Source of the DNA: CAYJDR01 sp964368965
GTDB taxonomy: Bacteria; Chrysiogenota; Deferribacteres; Deferribacterales; Mucispirillaceae
Reading direction: 5' to 3'
NCBI GenBank assembly: GCA_964368965.1
Contig: CAYJDR010000008.1
Location: 16,215 to 80,214 of the forward strand
Length of the DNA: 64,000 bases
Shown: one piece after another, positions 1 through 8,543 of the stretch
Position numbering within the stretch: position 1 is the stretch's first letter
Layout of the letters: each line of letters opens with the position of its first letter
The notes under the pieces: model-generated
Seen by the model: only the letters and a program-made list of their open reading frames with translations
What the model was told of the DNA's origin: nothing
Database searches by the model: none
Position numbers and translations under genes: made by a program

Positions 1-279
1 TGCGATCACTTTTGCATGGTCAGCTAGTTTTTTAAACTTGTCATAATCGCTAGTTTTATAGTTCATAGCGTCGTGTGGGTGTATGCCGACAGTTGCAAAA
101 ACGTTATCGAAACGCTCTGCAACTGCGATTGCTTGTTTGCTATCTTTATAGTCGATACCTATTGTTACAATGCGATCGACACCAGCATTTTTTGCACGCT
201 CAACAACAGCTTCCACTTCGTCTAACAACGGTGAAAAGTGTATGTGAGCGTGTGTATCTGTTAAACTGATATTGCTCAT
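1..279 (-). CDS. tatD: TatD family metal-dependent hydrolase (partial, 3' end outside window)
   Basis: N-terminal 93 residues of a TatD-type metallo-dependent hydrolase (DNase/deoxyribonuclease-like TIM barrel). The metal-binding signature DTHAHIHF lies at about residues 8-15 and the family motif VGIHPHDA follows at about residues 70-77. The gene runs off the left edge, so the remaining barrel and catalytic residues are not visible. Its ATG overlaps the metG stop codon by one base (TAATG), so it is translationally coupled to metG. A metG-tatD pair is common in bacteria. The exact substrate is not known from sequence; the family includes 3'-5' exonucleases and other hydrolases. Confidence 0.9.
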   Translation of the reverse strand, partial: MSNISLTDTHAHIHFSPLLDEVEAVVERAKNAGVDRIVTIGIDYKDSKQAIAVAERFDNVFATVGIHPHDAMNYKTSDYDKFKKLADHAKVIA

Positions 280-2207
280 TACTTAATTAATGTACCTGCT
301 TCAACATTATCTGGCAGTATCAACACGTTATGTTTGCCTTCGTCAGTAGTTGCCGATAAAATCATACCACGAGATTCGATACCCATGAGCTTTACAGGCT
401 TCAAGTTTGCGATAACTGCAACCGTTTTACCTTTAAGGTCTTCAGGGTTATATGTTTTTGCGATACCAGAAACAATTGTTCTGCCACCTTCACCAACATC
501 TACTAACAGCTTTAATAATTTGTCAGATTTTTTAACGTTTTCAACGTCTAATATTTTACCAGCGCGGATAGCTGTTTTTTCAAACGTAGCAAAGTCGATA
601 AGTTCATCAACTGGTGCTTCTTTCTTTTCAGCTTCTTCCTCTTTTGGTAAGAATTTTTCTAGAATTTCTTTCTCGTCTAATCTTGGGAAGATAGATTTTA
701 AGCCTTCTAATTTATGGCCGCTTTCTAAAGCTTTAACAGCTTTCAACTCTGCAACGTCGCTAACTTCTAGTGGAAGTTTTGTGCCTAGTTGTTTGCGTAT
801 CTCAACTGCGATTTCAGGCATAAACGGTGCAACAAAGTGAGAAACAGCACGCAAGCCGTCAAGCACTGTATATAGCACGCTACCGAGTCTTTCTTTCTTC
901 GCCTCATCTTTCGCTAAGAACCATGGTTGTGTTTCATCAATATAGCGGTTCATCACGCTGATAGGCTCCCAGATTGCAACCAGCGCTTTGTTGAACGCTA
1001 AGTTTGAAAGCTCCTTATCTGCAACATCAACCATGTTTGCAATAGAGTCATAAACTTTGTTATCAACTTCCTCTGCCTCTGTGTATGCTGGAACAACGCC
1101 ACCAAAGTAACGCTCAACCATGCCTACAGTTCTTGAGAGTAGGTTACCAAGGTCGTTTGCTAAGTCGCCGTTTATTCTGTGAACTAATGCCTTTACTGAG
1201 AAGTCGCCATCTAAGCCGAAAGGAACTTCACGCATTAAGAAGTATCTGAAAGTATCAACAGAGAACACTTCAACTATATGGTTAGGGTCAATAGCGTTGC
1301 CCATTGATTTTGACATTTTGTTGCCATCAACTGTCCACCAACCGTGAGCAAAAATCGACTTAGGAAGTTCAATACCTGCGCTCATAAGCATTGTAGGCCA
1401 GTATACTGTGTGGAAACGTAGAATATCTTTACCAACAAGGTGATAGCTTGCAGGCCAGAAGCGCTTTAACTCACTGTTATCGTCAAAGAAATTGATTGCT
1501 GATAAATAGTTTGTTAGTGCATCAACCCATACATATATTACGTGGTCTGGGTTATCGTTCATAGGGATACCCCATTTGAAGTTGATACGGCTGATTGAAA
1601 GGTCACGCAACCCTTCGCTGATGAACGATAAAATCTCGTTACGTCTAGACTCTGGGCGTATGAACTCAGGGTTCGCTTTAATGTGCTCTAAAATTTTGTC
1701 AGAGTATTTCGACATCTTAAAGAAGTAAGATGACTCTTTCATCTTTGCTGTTGGTCTGCCACAATCTGGGCAAATTCCGCCTTCTAGCACTTGCGTTTCT
1801 GTCCAGTATGCTTCACATGGTGTGCAATACCAGCCCTCATATTCACCAAGGTAGATATCGCCGTTTGCTTTCATTTTTTCTATGATTTGCCATACTGTTT
1901 TTTTATGGCGTTCGTCAGTCGTTCTTATGAAATCGTCGTTAGAAATGTTTAGTGTTTTCCACAGCTCGTTAAACCTTGCCATGTTCATATCTGCAAGTTC
2001 TTTCGGCGTGATGCCTTCTTTAACTGCTGCTTGCTCCATTTTTTGGCCATGTTCATCTGTGCCAGTTAGGAACATAACATCATAGCCACACATACGCTTA
2101 TATCTAGCAATTACATCAGATGCTATTGTTGTGTATGCGTGTCCGATGTGCGGTTTATCATTCACATAGTATATCGGTGTAGTTATATAAAACGTTTGCT
2201 TGCTCAT
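279..2207 (-). CDS. metG: Methionine--tRNA ligase
   Basis: Class I aminoacyl-tRNA synthetase that charges tRNA-Met in the cytoplasm. It has 642 residues, in the usual range for forms with a C-terminal tRNA-binding domain. The HIGH motif is at residues 20-23 (PHIGHAYT). A four-cysteine zinc knuckle (CTPCEAYW followed by CPDCGRP) sits near residues 127-148, KMSKS lies near residue 300, and an EMAPII/Trbp111-like OB-fold occupies about residues 540-642. The ATG has AGGAG upstream. Its start overlaps the stop of the PSP1-domain gene (ATGA) and its stop overlaps the tatD start, so it is the fourth gene of a five-gene operon. Confidence 0.97.
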   Translation of the reverse strand: MSKQTFYITTPIYYVNDKPHIGHAYTTIASDVIARYKRMCGYDVMFLTGTDEHGQKMEQAAVKEGITPKELADMNMARFNELWKTLNISNDDFIRTTDERHKKTVWQIIEKMKANGDIYLGEYEGWYCTPCEAYWTETQVLEGGICPDCGRPTAKMKESSYFFKMSKYSDKILEHIKANPEFIRPESRRNEILSFISEGLRDLSISRINFKWGIPMNDNPDHVIYVWVDALTNYLSAINFFDDNSELKRFWPASYHLVGKDILRFHTVYWPTMLMSAGIELPKSIFAHGWWTVDGNKMSKSMGNAIDPNHIVEVFSVDTFRYFLMREVPFGLDGDFSVKALVHRINGDLANDLGNLLSRTVGMVERYFGGVVPAYTEAEEVDNKVYDSIANMVDVADKELSNLAFNKALVAIWEPISVMNRYIDETQPWFLAKDEAKKERLGSVLYTVLDGLRAVSHFVAPFMPEIAVEIRKQLGTKLPLEVSDVAELKAVKALESGHKLEGLKSIFPRLDEKEILEKFLPKEEEAEKKEAPVDELIDFATFEKTAIRAGKILDVENVKKSDKLLKLLVDVGEGGRTIVSGIAKTYNPEDLKGKTVAVIANLKPVKLMGIESRGMILSATTDEGKHNVLILPDNVEAGTLIK

Positions 2208-2959
2208 TTCTTTTTATCTCCTAAAATATCCATAGAATCGTTTAATTCAATATATTCTTCATTATTATTGTTGCCGCCTTTACAACCGCAACCGCCTTCG
2301 CCGCAGCCACCAGCACAATCATAATGTTCTTTCTCATACATAAGGCAACACATCAGCCTGCCACATACGCCTGAAATTTTGTTCGGGTTTAGTATCAAGT
2401 TTTGGTTTTTTGCCATTTTGATAGATATGTTATCGAAGTTTTTCAAAAAACCACTACAGCAAAACTCTCTACCGCAAAGCCCAAAGCCACCAATCATCTT
2501 AGTAGCGTCGCGTACGCCTATTTGGCGCATTTCGATACGTGTTCTGAACACTCTTGCAAGGTCACGCACTAGTTGCCTAAAATCTACACGACCATCAGCT
2601 GTGAAGTAGAAAACTATCTTTGTTCTATCAAGTGTATACTCAGCAGCAAGTAGCTTCATCTCAAGCCCTGAATCTTCAGCTAGTTTTTTGCATATGTCGT
2701 ATGCTTTAACTTCATCTTGCTTGTTTCTAGCGTTTTCACGCATGTCGTTTTCGTCAGCGACACGGATGATGCTTTTCATCACTTGATCGTTATCGACTTC
2801 AATGTCACGCGCAGTCACCATAACAGTGGCTAGGTTTTCACCTTTATCTGCTTCTACAACAACGTAGTCACCTTTTGCAACTTCAAGCCCGTTGCTTAAA
2901 AAATCATAAATTTTGCCAGCACGTTTAAAAACAACGCCTACGGCATTATACTTTTTCAC
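2204..2959 (-). CDS. ricT: PSP1 domain protein, RicT/YaaT-like
   Basis: PSP1-domain protein of the RicT family. In Bacillus, RicT belongs to an Fe-S-containing complex that affects RNA maturation by RNase Y; the role outside Firmicutes is less clear. The family hallmark is visible: CGREFCCSGFL, then LNPNKISGVCGRLMCC at about residues 160-215. I place the start at the GTG at 2959 (251 residues), because AGAGG lies 7 nt upstream. A TTG 27 nt earlier would lengthen the protein but has no ribosome-binding site. The start overlaps the end of holB. The C-terminal tail is unusually rich in glycine and cysteine (five Cys in about 20 residues) followed by an Asn run. Confidence 0.88.
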   Translation of the reverse strand: MKKYNAVGVVFKRAGKIYDFLSNGLEVAKGDYVVVEADKGENLATVMVTARDIEVDNDQVMKSIIRVADENDMRENARNKQDEVKAYDICKKLAEDSGLEMKLLAAEYTLDRTKIVFYFTADGRVDFRQLVRDLARVFRTRIEMRQIGVRDATKMIGGFGLCGREFCCSGFLKNFDNISIKMAKNQNLILNPNKISGVCGRLMCCLMYEKEHYDCAGGCGEGGCGCKGGNNNNEEYIELNDSMDILGDKKK

Positions 2960-3836
2960 TAAATACCTCTGTAACTTTTGATACAAAATCAGCCCTGATT
3001 AGGTTTGCGTTCGTATTATAGTTTAATCTCTTAATTATCTCTAGCATATATTCACACAACCTAGCAAATTCATAGTTGCCGGTGTGTTTAAATTTCTCTA
3101 ACGACACTTTATAGATGAATGATATCACCAACTTTAGCTTCTCATCATCTTTTTCTGTGCTGCTAAGCACTTTTTCAATGAACAATGTAAACTTGCCATC
3201 TTCAACATGGTCAACGATGTCTGCAATGTCACTTTCTAATATTTGCAACGTCTTTTCAACCGACCCACACGAAAGCACTGCAGCCTTATCAATAAAGCCG
3301 TAACCACCGCCTAAATCGCTAATGATATTCCTGATATCCTCCAACGTAAGCGGGCTGAATGCTATGTCATGCACCCTTGACTTTATCGTCGGTAGCACTG
3401 TATCTTCCCTATCTGTAATAAGTAAGAAAAGCGAGTTAGAGCTAGGCTCTTCAAACGTTTTCAAAAGTGCGTTACCAGCAACATGTTGCGACGATGAAAA
3501 CACCTCTACACCATCAAGTATAAACACTTTCCACTTAGCGCTGATAGAAGTCATAGCGGCTTGATCGATTATGTGCCTGACATTGTCAATCTTCAATTCG
3601 CTTCTGCCATATTCATAAACATCAGGGTGGCTCCCCATGTCAACTTGTGTACATGCAGGACAATCACAACTTGTAAAATACGAACCACGCTCACAAACAA
3701 GCGCCTTTGCAACATACTTAGCAAACAAGCGTTTACCTATGCCACTAATGCCGCTAAACATATAAGCATGTGATAACTTATCTTGCTTTATTAAGCGTTT
3801 AAAAATTTCTACCTGTTTGGTATGTCCATGATACAT
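2946..3836 (-). CDS. holB: DNA polymerase III subunit delta'
   Basis: Clamp-loader delta' subunit of the replicative DNA polymerase, 296 residues. The AAA+ fold has a Walker A-like GISGIGKR near residues 28-35. A cysteine cluster (CERGSYFTSCDCPAC, about residues 49-63) forms the zinc module typical of delta' and gamma/tau. The sensor region reads NALLKTFEEPSSNSLFLLIT, a strong family signature. It starts 11 nt after the MOSC/MogA gene and its end overlaps the start of ricT. A holB-ricT-metG-tatD order is also known from other bacteria, which supports the assignment. No strong Shine-Dalgarno is seen at its ATG, so coupling to the upstream gene is likely. Confidence 0.93.
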   Translation of the reverse strand: MYHGHTKQVEIFKRLIKQDKLSHAYMFSGISGIGKRLFAKYVAKALVCERGSYFTSCDCPACTQVDMGSHPDVYEYGRSELKIDNVRHIIDQAAMTSISAKWKVFILDGVEVFSSSQHVAGNALLKTFEEPSSNSLFLLITDREDTVLPTIKSRVHDIAFSPLTLEDIRNIISDLGGGYGFIDKAAVLSCGSVEKTLQILESDIADIVDHVEDGKFTLFIEKVLSSTEKDDEKLKLVISFIYKVSLEKFKHTGNYEFARLCEYMLEIIKRLNYNTNANLIRADFVSKVTEVFSEKV

Positions 3837-3847
3837 TTATATTAAAC

Positions 3848-4771
3848 CTATGCGCAATCTGATGGATCGCCGTTCATTTTATCAATAGTGTGCTTAATTG
3901 CTGGCATAACAAAACCTAAGTTTTCAACAGCCGCTTTCGGGCTACCTGGTAGGTTTATGATAAGCGAGCTACCACGTATACCACACACTGCGCGTGATAC
4001 TATTGCATTTTTAGTAATTTTATAGCTCTCCATTCGCATAGCTTCTTCAAAGCCTGGCAAGCGCCTTTCGATTAATGGAAGCGTAGCATCTGGTGCGATA
4101 TCACGAGGTGAAACGCCAGTAGAGCCGTTTGTTATTATTAAGTCAAACTTTTGCGTATCAGCAAAATCTTTCAAATATCGCTCAAGTAATGCTGGTTCAT
4201 CAGCGATAACGTCATTCCTGATAAATGAAGTTTCTAAATTTTCATGGATATATTCTTGCAATGCTGGGCCTGTGCCATCAGCACGCTCGCCTCTTGCTGC
4301 CCTGTCTGATAAAGTGATTATACCGATAGATAACCCAACTTTTGGATGTATCTTGATTTCGTCACCGACGCTAAGCTCAGCGTTACCACGCACAACACCA
4401 AATATGCCTTCACGAGGCATAACACAATCGCCAGCTTGGTGATAAATTGCGCACCTATTATGGCACACTTTGCCAAGTTGTGATATTATAAGCTTAATGC
4501 CACCTATCTCAAGCACTGAGCCTATAGGTAGTGATAAAAGGTCTAACCCTTCTGTTGTAACATTTTCAGCAAAGTCGCCACTTTTAACATCTAGGCCTTT
4601 TGCGACCATTGTGTTAACGCTTTCAACAGCTAATAAGCTGATTTGCTTGTGCCACTCACCTGCGTGAGCATCGCCTTCGATACCATGATTATGTACAAAG
4701 TTAGCTTTATCAACATTCGTCTTACGGACGCCCTTTTTATCGCTAACTGAAATAGCTTGTATATTCGCCAT
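3848..4771 (-). CDS. MOSC domain-MogA/MoaB fusion, molybdenum cofactor protein
   Basis: Two molybdenum-cofactor domains in one chain of 307 residues. The N-terminal half (about 1-145) is a MOSC beta-barrel domain: NHGIEGDAHAG, then a conserved HNRC at the putative sulfur-carrier cysteine. The C-terminal half (about 150-307) is a MogA/MoaB molybdopterin adenylyltransferase domain: GIITLSDRAARGER, DGTGP, TNGSTGVSPRD and LPGSPKAA. MogA-type enzymes adenylate molybdopterin before molybdate insertion; MOSC domains handle sulfur or cofactor delivery. I chose the ATG at 4771 because GGGGGA precedes it; an in-frame start 42 nt upstream lacks a good site. It is the first gene of the holB-ricT-metG-tatD operon. 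Confidence 0.92.
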   Translation of the reverse strand: MANIQAISVSDKKGVRKTNVDKANFVHNHGIEGDAHAGEWHKQISLLAVESVNTMVAKGLDVKSGDFAENVTTEGLDLLSLPIGSVLEIGGIKLIISQLGKVCHNRCAIYHQAGDCVMPREGIFGVVRGNAELSVGDEIKIHPKVGLSIGIITLSDRAARGERADGTGPALQEYIHENLETSFIRNDVIADEPALLERYLKDFADTQKFDLIITNGSTGVSPRDIAPDATLPLIERRLPGFEEAMRMESYKITKNAIVSRAVCGIRGSSLIINLPGSPKAAVENLGFVMPAIKHTIDKMNGDPSDCA

Positions 4772-5396
4772 ACTGTCCCCCAACATACCGACTCTAAAAT
4801 AGTCGTCATACACTATAGCAAGATTTTATAACTTATGCAACAAATAGCACACAATATAACCGCTATAATTCAAATATTAAGCCCATGACAAATTCATAAA
4901 CATCTATTTGTGATTAAAATAGTCAATTATTTGTGAAAATTTAACATACAATAACATTTTTTTTGAGATATACTTTTATTTAACAAATACTAAATTTTTT
5001 CTTTGTATCTTATTGTTATTATTGATATATATGCTATATAAATGATTTTAAATTCACCTATATCAAAACTATTTTATTCCTATATGTTGAAAAAAGTCGA
5101 AAAAATGTGACAGTTTCTCTTGCATTATTTAACAATAACTGTATATTAATGTAAATAGCTGTTATTATACACGTGTTACTGATATTTTTGATTTGTATGT
5201 ATAGCCTCTTATTTAAATCTAACGAAGTGCCTTGCAACAAATTTCAGAGATATTTTATCACTATTTTAACGAAAGACTATTACGATTTGTTAGTACAAAT
5301 GTTTTATAATGTACACACATAGCGGCATATTAACATTAATGATTTTTATTGCTGAGTAGTGTCTATTAGTAAAACGAGATTTATGAGGTAATTTCT
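4772..5396. other. AT-rich intergenic region between divergent genes
   Basis: About 600 bases that are very AT-rich and hold no convincing gene; the one open frame on the minus strand (5058-5240) has no ribosome-binding site and low-complexity composition. It must contain the promoters of the MOSC/MogA operon (leftward) and of the ArsR gene (rightward). A TATAAT hexamer at 5305-5310 is a plausible -10 for arsR, but no good -35 lies 17 nt before it. No RNA gene or repeat was recognised. Confidence 0.5.
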
Positions 5397-5723
5397 ATGG
5401 ACAAAAAAGCTTACGAAGTTTATGCAGAAAAGCTTAAAGCGCTCGGTCACCCAGTTAGATTGAGGATAGCGCTTGAACTCTCAGAAAAGGAATATTCAGT
5501 TAATGCACTTTGTGCTGTATTGGATGTGCCACAGGCAACAGTTAGCCAGCATCTATCAATATTGCGCAATAAAGGTATAATTGAAGGCAGCAGAAACGGT
5601 ACTAGCATTAGCTACCACCTATCAAGCTTACCTATCAAAGATATGTTAGAGCAACTTCGCTCTAGTGTAAGCGACAAGAACAACGGTGCTAACGCTAAAA
5701 TGCGCAACGTTGCAAGAGCTTAA
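5397..5723 (+). CDS. ArsR/SmtB family winged-helix regulator
   Basis: Small DNA-binding regulator of 108 residues. The helix-turn-helix core is clear: KALGHPVRLRIALELSEKE, then LDVPQATVSQHLSILRNKGII (about residues 43-63), followed by the wing SRNGTSISYHL. The canonical metal-sensing ELCVCDL motif of SmtB/ArsR is replaced by NALCAVLDV, with a single cysteine, so metal or redox sensing cannot be decided. The ATG is preceded by GAGGT. It stands alone, with a large AT-rich region upstream and a terminator downstream, so its targets are not evident; neighbours on both sides are on the opposite strand. Confidence 0.88.
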   Translation: MDKKAYEVYAEKLKALGHPVRLRIALELSEKEYSVNALCAVLDVPQATVSQHLSILRNKGIIEGSRNGTSISYHLSSLPIKDMLEQLRSSVSDKNNGANAKMRNVARA

Positions 5724-5738
5724 TTTACTAAATTATAT

Positions 5739-5771
5739 AAGCCGTTACTTTTTATGTAGCGGCTTTTTTAT
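5739..5771 (+). terminator. Rho-independent terminator after arsR-type gene
   Basis: A stem made by AAGCCGTTAC pairing with GTAGCGGCTT, with one mismatch, is followed by a T-run on the plus strand. It lies just beyond the ArsR stop and just before the stop of the convergent gene at 5780. Confidence 0.75.
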
Positions 5772-5779
5772 TTGTCCAT

Positions 5780-6736
5780 TTATCTAGTTGTGATATCAAT
5801 AGGCATTTCAGAAATCACTGTCAATAGCTCCGACTCGCTATCAAACTCAATCATCTGGAACATATCTGTAAGTGATAAATCACTTCCGACTTGCGTTGTG
5901 AATGTGACTTCCCTAGGTGTATCAATGAAGCGATACATTTGTATCAGCTTGTTCTTTTGTGCTGTGATATATTTATCTTCTTTCTCTATCAATTTTTCCA
6001 TGTTTGCTAAGAGCATATCTTTCGCATCGGCGCTATTTACGCCATACTTAGCTGCATAATAATCAAGAACACTATCTGCGAAGCCTCTATCCTTAAACCC
6101 TACCCACAGTTTAATTGGGCTGTTATCGCCAGCTTGCACAAGTAGACCCTCTAAAGTGGCTGCATCAACTGTTGGCACGTGTAGCTCAACTGATAGTTCA
6201 CCTAGGCCTTCTGTTTTCACGTTAAAGCTGAATATGCGCAAATCTTTCGACACAACCCCTAAGTTGTATGAAATATAACTCTCAAACTCAAGTTCGCCAT
6301 AACCGACCTGTGACAATAACTCACCAAGTATACCATAAGGCATTGATGTCACATCTGTTTTACCACCTGTCATTTTTATAATCATGTTAGATGGGATTGG
6401 CCTGCCGTTTACAACTGAGCCTAGCTCCATTCTATCAATAGAGACCACATTCACACCGTTGCACGACACTTGCATATTATCTATAAAATATTTACGCTTC
6501 CATAGTTCATAGCTTGTTTCATCATAGGAAAACGAACACTCAGGTGGCAACAGTATTGCTGCATCTTTTATCCTATAGTCAAGCAACTTATTGGCAATAT
6601 ACTGCGCAATGAAAGGGCTTATCGCTATCACAAATACGATAGAGGCAATAAAAACATATGCTTTACGCTGTTTTCGTGGTTGTCTGGCTGTATTTTGAAG
6701 CAGCTCGGATAGCTCCTCTATAGGCTCGTTCTGCAT
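5780..6736 (-). CDS. Single-pass membrane protein of unknown function
   Basis: A 318-residue protein I do not recognise. Residues 1-24 are charged and presumably cytoplasmic (basic RQPRKQRK stretch). One hydrophobic segment, about residues 26-48, anchors it, and the remaining 270 residues should be periplasmic. Two cysteines lie near the anchor (PPECSFSYD and VSCNGVNVV). The body looks mixed alpha/beta, and the sequence suggests a secreted domain tied to the inner membrane, but no family motif is visible. It converges with the ArsR gene on its left and diverges from the small sigma-54-linked gene on its right. Conserved partners are not apparent. Confidence 0.75.
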   Translation of the reverse strand: MQNEPIEELSELLQNTARQPRKQRKAYVFIASIVFVIAISPFIAQYIANKLLDYRIKDAAILLPPECSFSYDETSYELWKRKYFIDNMQVSCNGVNVVSIDRMELGSVVNGRPIPSNMIIKMTGGKTDVTSMPYGILGELLSQVGYGELEFESYISYNLGVVSKDLRIFSFNVKTEGLGELSVELHVPTVDAATLEGLLVQAGDNSPIKLWVGFKDRGFADSVLDYYAAKYGVNSADAKDMLLANMEKLIEKEDKYITAQKNKLIQMYRFIDTPREVTFTTQVGSDLSLTDMFQMIEFDSESELLTVISEMPIDITTR

Positions 6737-6898
6737 TAACGATCTCCTTTGGCATTAAACAAACTTTGACTATATTATATCACAGACATATAAAATCGCA
6801 AACTATTTACACCATATTTTATTTATTTATCGGCAATAAAATATATTACTAAAGATATTAGTTACTTTGGGCGATAAGTGTTTATAGCTAGAATTATA

Positions 6899-6914
6899 TG
6901 GCACACTATTTGCT
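6899..6914 (+). promoter_or_regulatory. Sigma-54 promoter (-24/-12) before small gene
   Basis: TGGCACACTATTTGCT matches the -24/-12 consensus TGGCACG-N4-TTGCW at all but one position, with the required 10-nt spacing between GG and GC. The start codon of the 61-residue gene is 40 nt downstream, and a TATAAT at about 6935 could give a second, sigma-70 start. Confidence 0.7.
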
Positions 6915-6954
6915 TGTTTATAGTCATAATAGACTATAATTTTCGAGGTTATCT

Positions 6955-7140
6955 ATGCGCACAAATATTGAAAAACATGATGCAACATATACTGACGACT
7001 CACTAGAAACTACGCTACATGGCGATCAAATGCTTATTTCATCGGCACAAGCGACGTTATCTGACTTAGATAAAACTATCTTAGAACTAGCCGACCTTGT
7101 ACAAGGTTTAAAGAACCAGTCGGAAAAACTTGCTATCTAG
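6955..7140 (+). CDS. Small hydrophilic coiled-coil-like protein, sigma-54 linked
   Basis: A 61-residue acidic protein with no membrane segment. Its second half (about residues 29-59) is a heptad-rich helix (SSAQATLSDLDKTILELADLVQGLKNQSEKLAI), suggesting a coiled coil. I do not recognise a family. Support that it is real: a GAGGTT ribosome-binding site 6 nt before ATG, a near-perfect sigma-54 promoter 40 nt upstream, and a strong terminator directly downstream, making it a self-contained single-gene unit. Sigma-54 control could point to motility, chemotaxis or nitrogen stress, but nothing in the sequence decides between these. Confidence 0.72.
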   Translation: MRTNIEKHDATYTDDSLETTLHGDQMLISSAQATLSDLDKTILELADLVQGLKNQSEKLAI

Positions 7141-7174
7141 CATTAGGAATTTATTACCAGTTTACACATAAAGC

Positions 7175-7209
7175 AAACGGCAACAACTTTTCAGTTATTG
7201 CCGTTTTTT
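7175..7209 (+). terminator. Rho-independent terminator of the small gene
   Basis: ACGGCAACAAC pairs with GTTATTGCCGT around a short loop (one mismatch), followed by TTTTTT on the plus strand. The minus-strand reading has a weaker T-stretch, so it may also end the aminotransferase operon. Confidence 0.85.
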
Positions 7210-7210
7210 A

Positions 7211-8515
7211 TTATCTAGCAGATTCTACGTATTCTACAATTTTCTGAGCGATTAACTTTATATCACGCTCAAATTTTTCGACATCTTTTTCGAGTAATAC
7301 AACCCTAAACCCTTGCAACGGCGTAAAGAACGACGTTAACGGAACTACGCAAACACCTGTAGCTGCGATTAAGTTATATGTGAAACGTTTATCGTTTTCA
7401 GCGCTGCCGTTTAGTTGTTCTTTTAAGTATGCGTTGATTTCTTCATCTTCTATATTTAAGAACTGGCGGTTATTTAAAACAGCTTCGTTAAATACTACTG
7501 TCAAATAGAACGCTCCATTCGGGCGGTTCACAACAATATATGGAACATCTTTCAACACGCTATAGCCAATGTTTGAAAGTTTTTCATAGTGAGTGACACG
7601 CTCTGCAAGATAGCCTTTATACTCAGGGTGCTCCATAATCTTAGGTAGCGCCATTTGAGGCATAGTTGTTGAACAAACTTCTGACATTTTTTGTTTCAAT
7701 ATCACTTGTATGAACTTATCAAATGCAGCATCTTTGCCTGAGTTATAAACCTCAAGCCATGCACACCTAGCACCTGGCCAAGGAATTTCCTTAGAGATTG
7801 AGCGCATGCTAATTGCTGGCACGTCACCGATAACGTCAGATATGTATAGTGTTTCCCTGCCGTTGTAAGTCATGTTGTGGTATAGTTCATCAGCGATTAA
7901 GAATAAGTCGTTCTCCCTTGCGATGCGAACAAACTCTTCTAAATCTTCCTTAGTATAAACGTAACCTGTTGGGTTATCAGGGTTGATAATCAATATACCT
8001 ACGATACTTTTTGAGCTTTTCACTTTGCGCTCTAGCTCAGCGATATCAGGTTTCCAGTTGTTGTATGGGTTCATGCGATACGTGTTTGGTGGGTATGACG
8101 CATGCATAACCTCTGCAATAAAATGAGTTGAGTATGTAGGCTCAGGCAATATAATACGCGCCTCAACACGTATAGATGCGTAAGCCCTTGCAATCGAGTC
8201 ACCAGAACCGTTGAAAAATATAATATCGTCTTTAGTGATCTGCGCACCACCACGCTCGTTAGTTTTGGCGGCGATGTACTCACGTGTAGTATCTACACCT
8301 TTAGTAGGTGAGTATGCAAATGACATATCGTCATCAATTACGTCTTTTATCAGCGATTTCAACCATGTCGGTATTACTTCACCCTTCATTATAGGGTCAC
8401 CGATGTTGTTTAGCGATATTTCTATGCCTTTCTTTTCTAGAAAGTTTGCAATATTTACGATGTTTCTAATTTCATACGTAAGTTCGCTTCCTGCGATTGC
8501 AAAGTCAATTCTCAT
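7211..8515 (-). CDS. PLP-dependent aminotransferase, class I/II
   Basis: Fold-type I aminotransferase of 434 residues. The PLP-binding lysine is in SISKEIPWPGARCAW, and other family landmarks are present: YSPTKGVDTTREYIA, FFNGSGDSIARA, NPDNPTG and ADELYHNM. This is the aspartate aminotransferase superfamily. The substrate amino acid is not resolved; the sequence WPGARCAWLEVY after the lysine is close to enzymes annotated as pyridoxal phosphate-dependent aminotransferases of broad use. It follows der by 28 nt in the gltX-der operon and has GAGGA before its ATG. Amino acid metabolism is the likely role. Confidence 0.88.
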   Translation of the reverse strand: MRIDFAIAGSELTYEIRNIVNIANFLEKKGIEISLNNIGDPIMKGEVIPTWLKSLIKDVIDDDMSFAYSPTKGVDTTREYIAAKTNERGGAQITKDDIIFFNGSGDSIARAYASIRVEARIILPEPTYSTHFIAEVMHASYPPNTYRMNPYNNWKPDIAELERKVKSSKSIVGILIINPDNPTGYVYTKEDLEEFVRIARENDLFLIADELYHNMTYNGRETLYISDVIGDVPAISMRSISKEIPWPGARCAWLEVYNSGKDAAFDKFIQVILKQKMSEVCSTTMPQMALPKIMEHPEYKGYLAERVTHYEKLSNIGYSVLKDVPYIVVNRPNGAFYLTVVFNEAVLNNRQFLNIEDEEINAYLKEQLNGSAENDKRFTYNLIAATGVCVVPLTSFFTPLQGFRVVLLEKDVEKFERDIKLIAQKIVEYVESAR

Positions 8516-8543
8516 TTTCTATTCCTCTATAGTTTTTAAAATT

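Noticed and set aside
5058..5240. Minus-strand 60-residue ORF in the AT-rich region
   Set aside because: No Shine-Dalgarno, biased composition from AT-rich DNA and no similarity to a known family.
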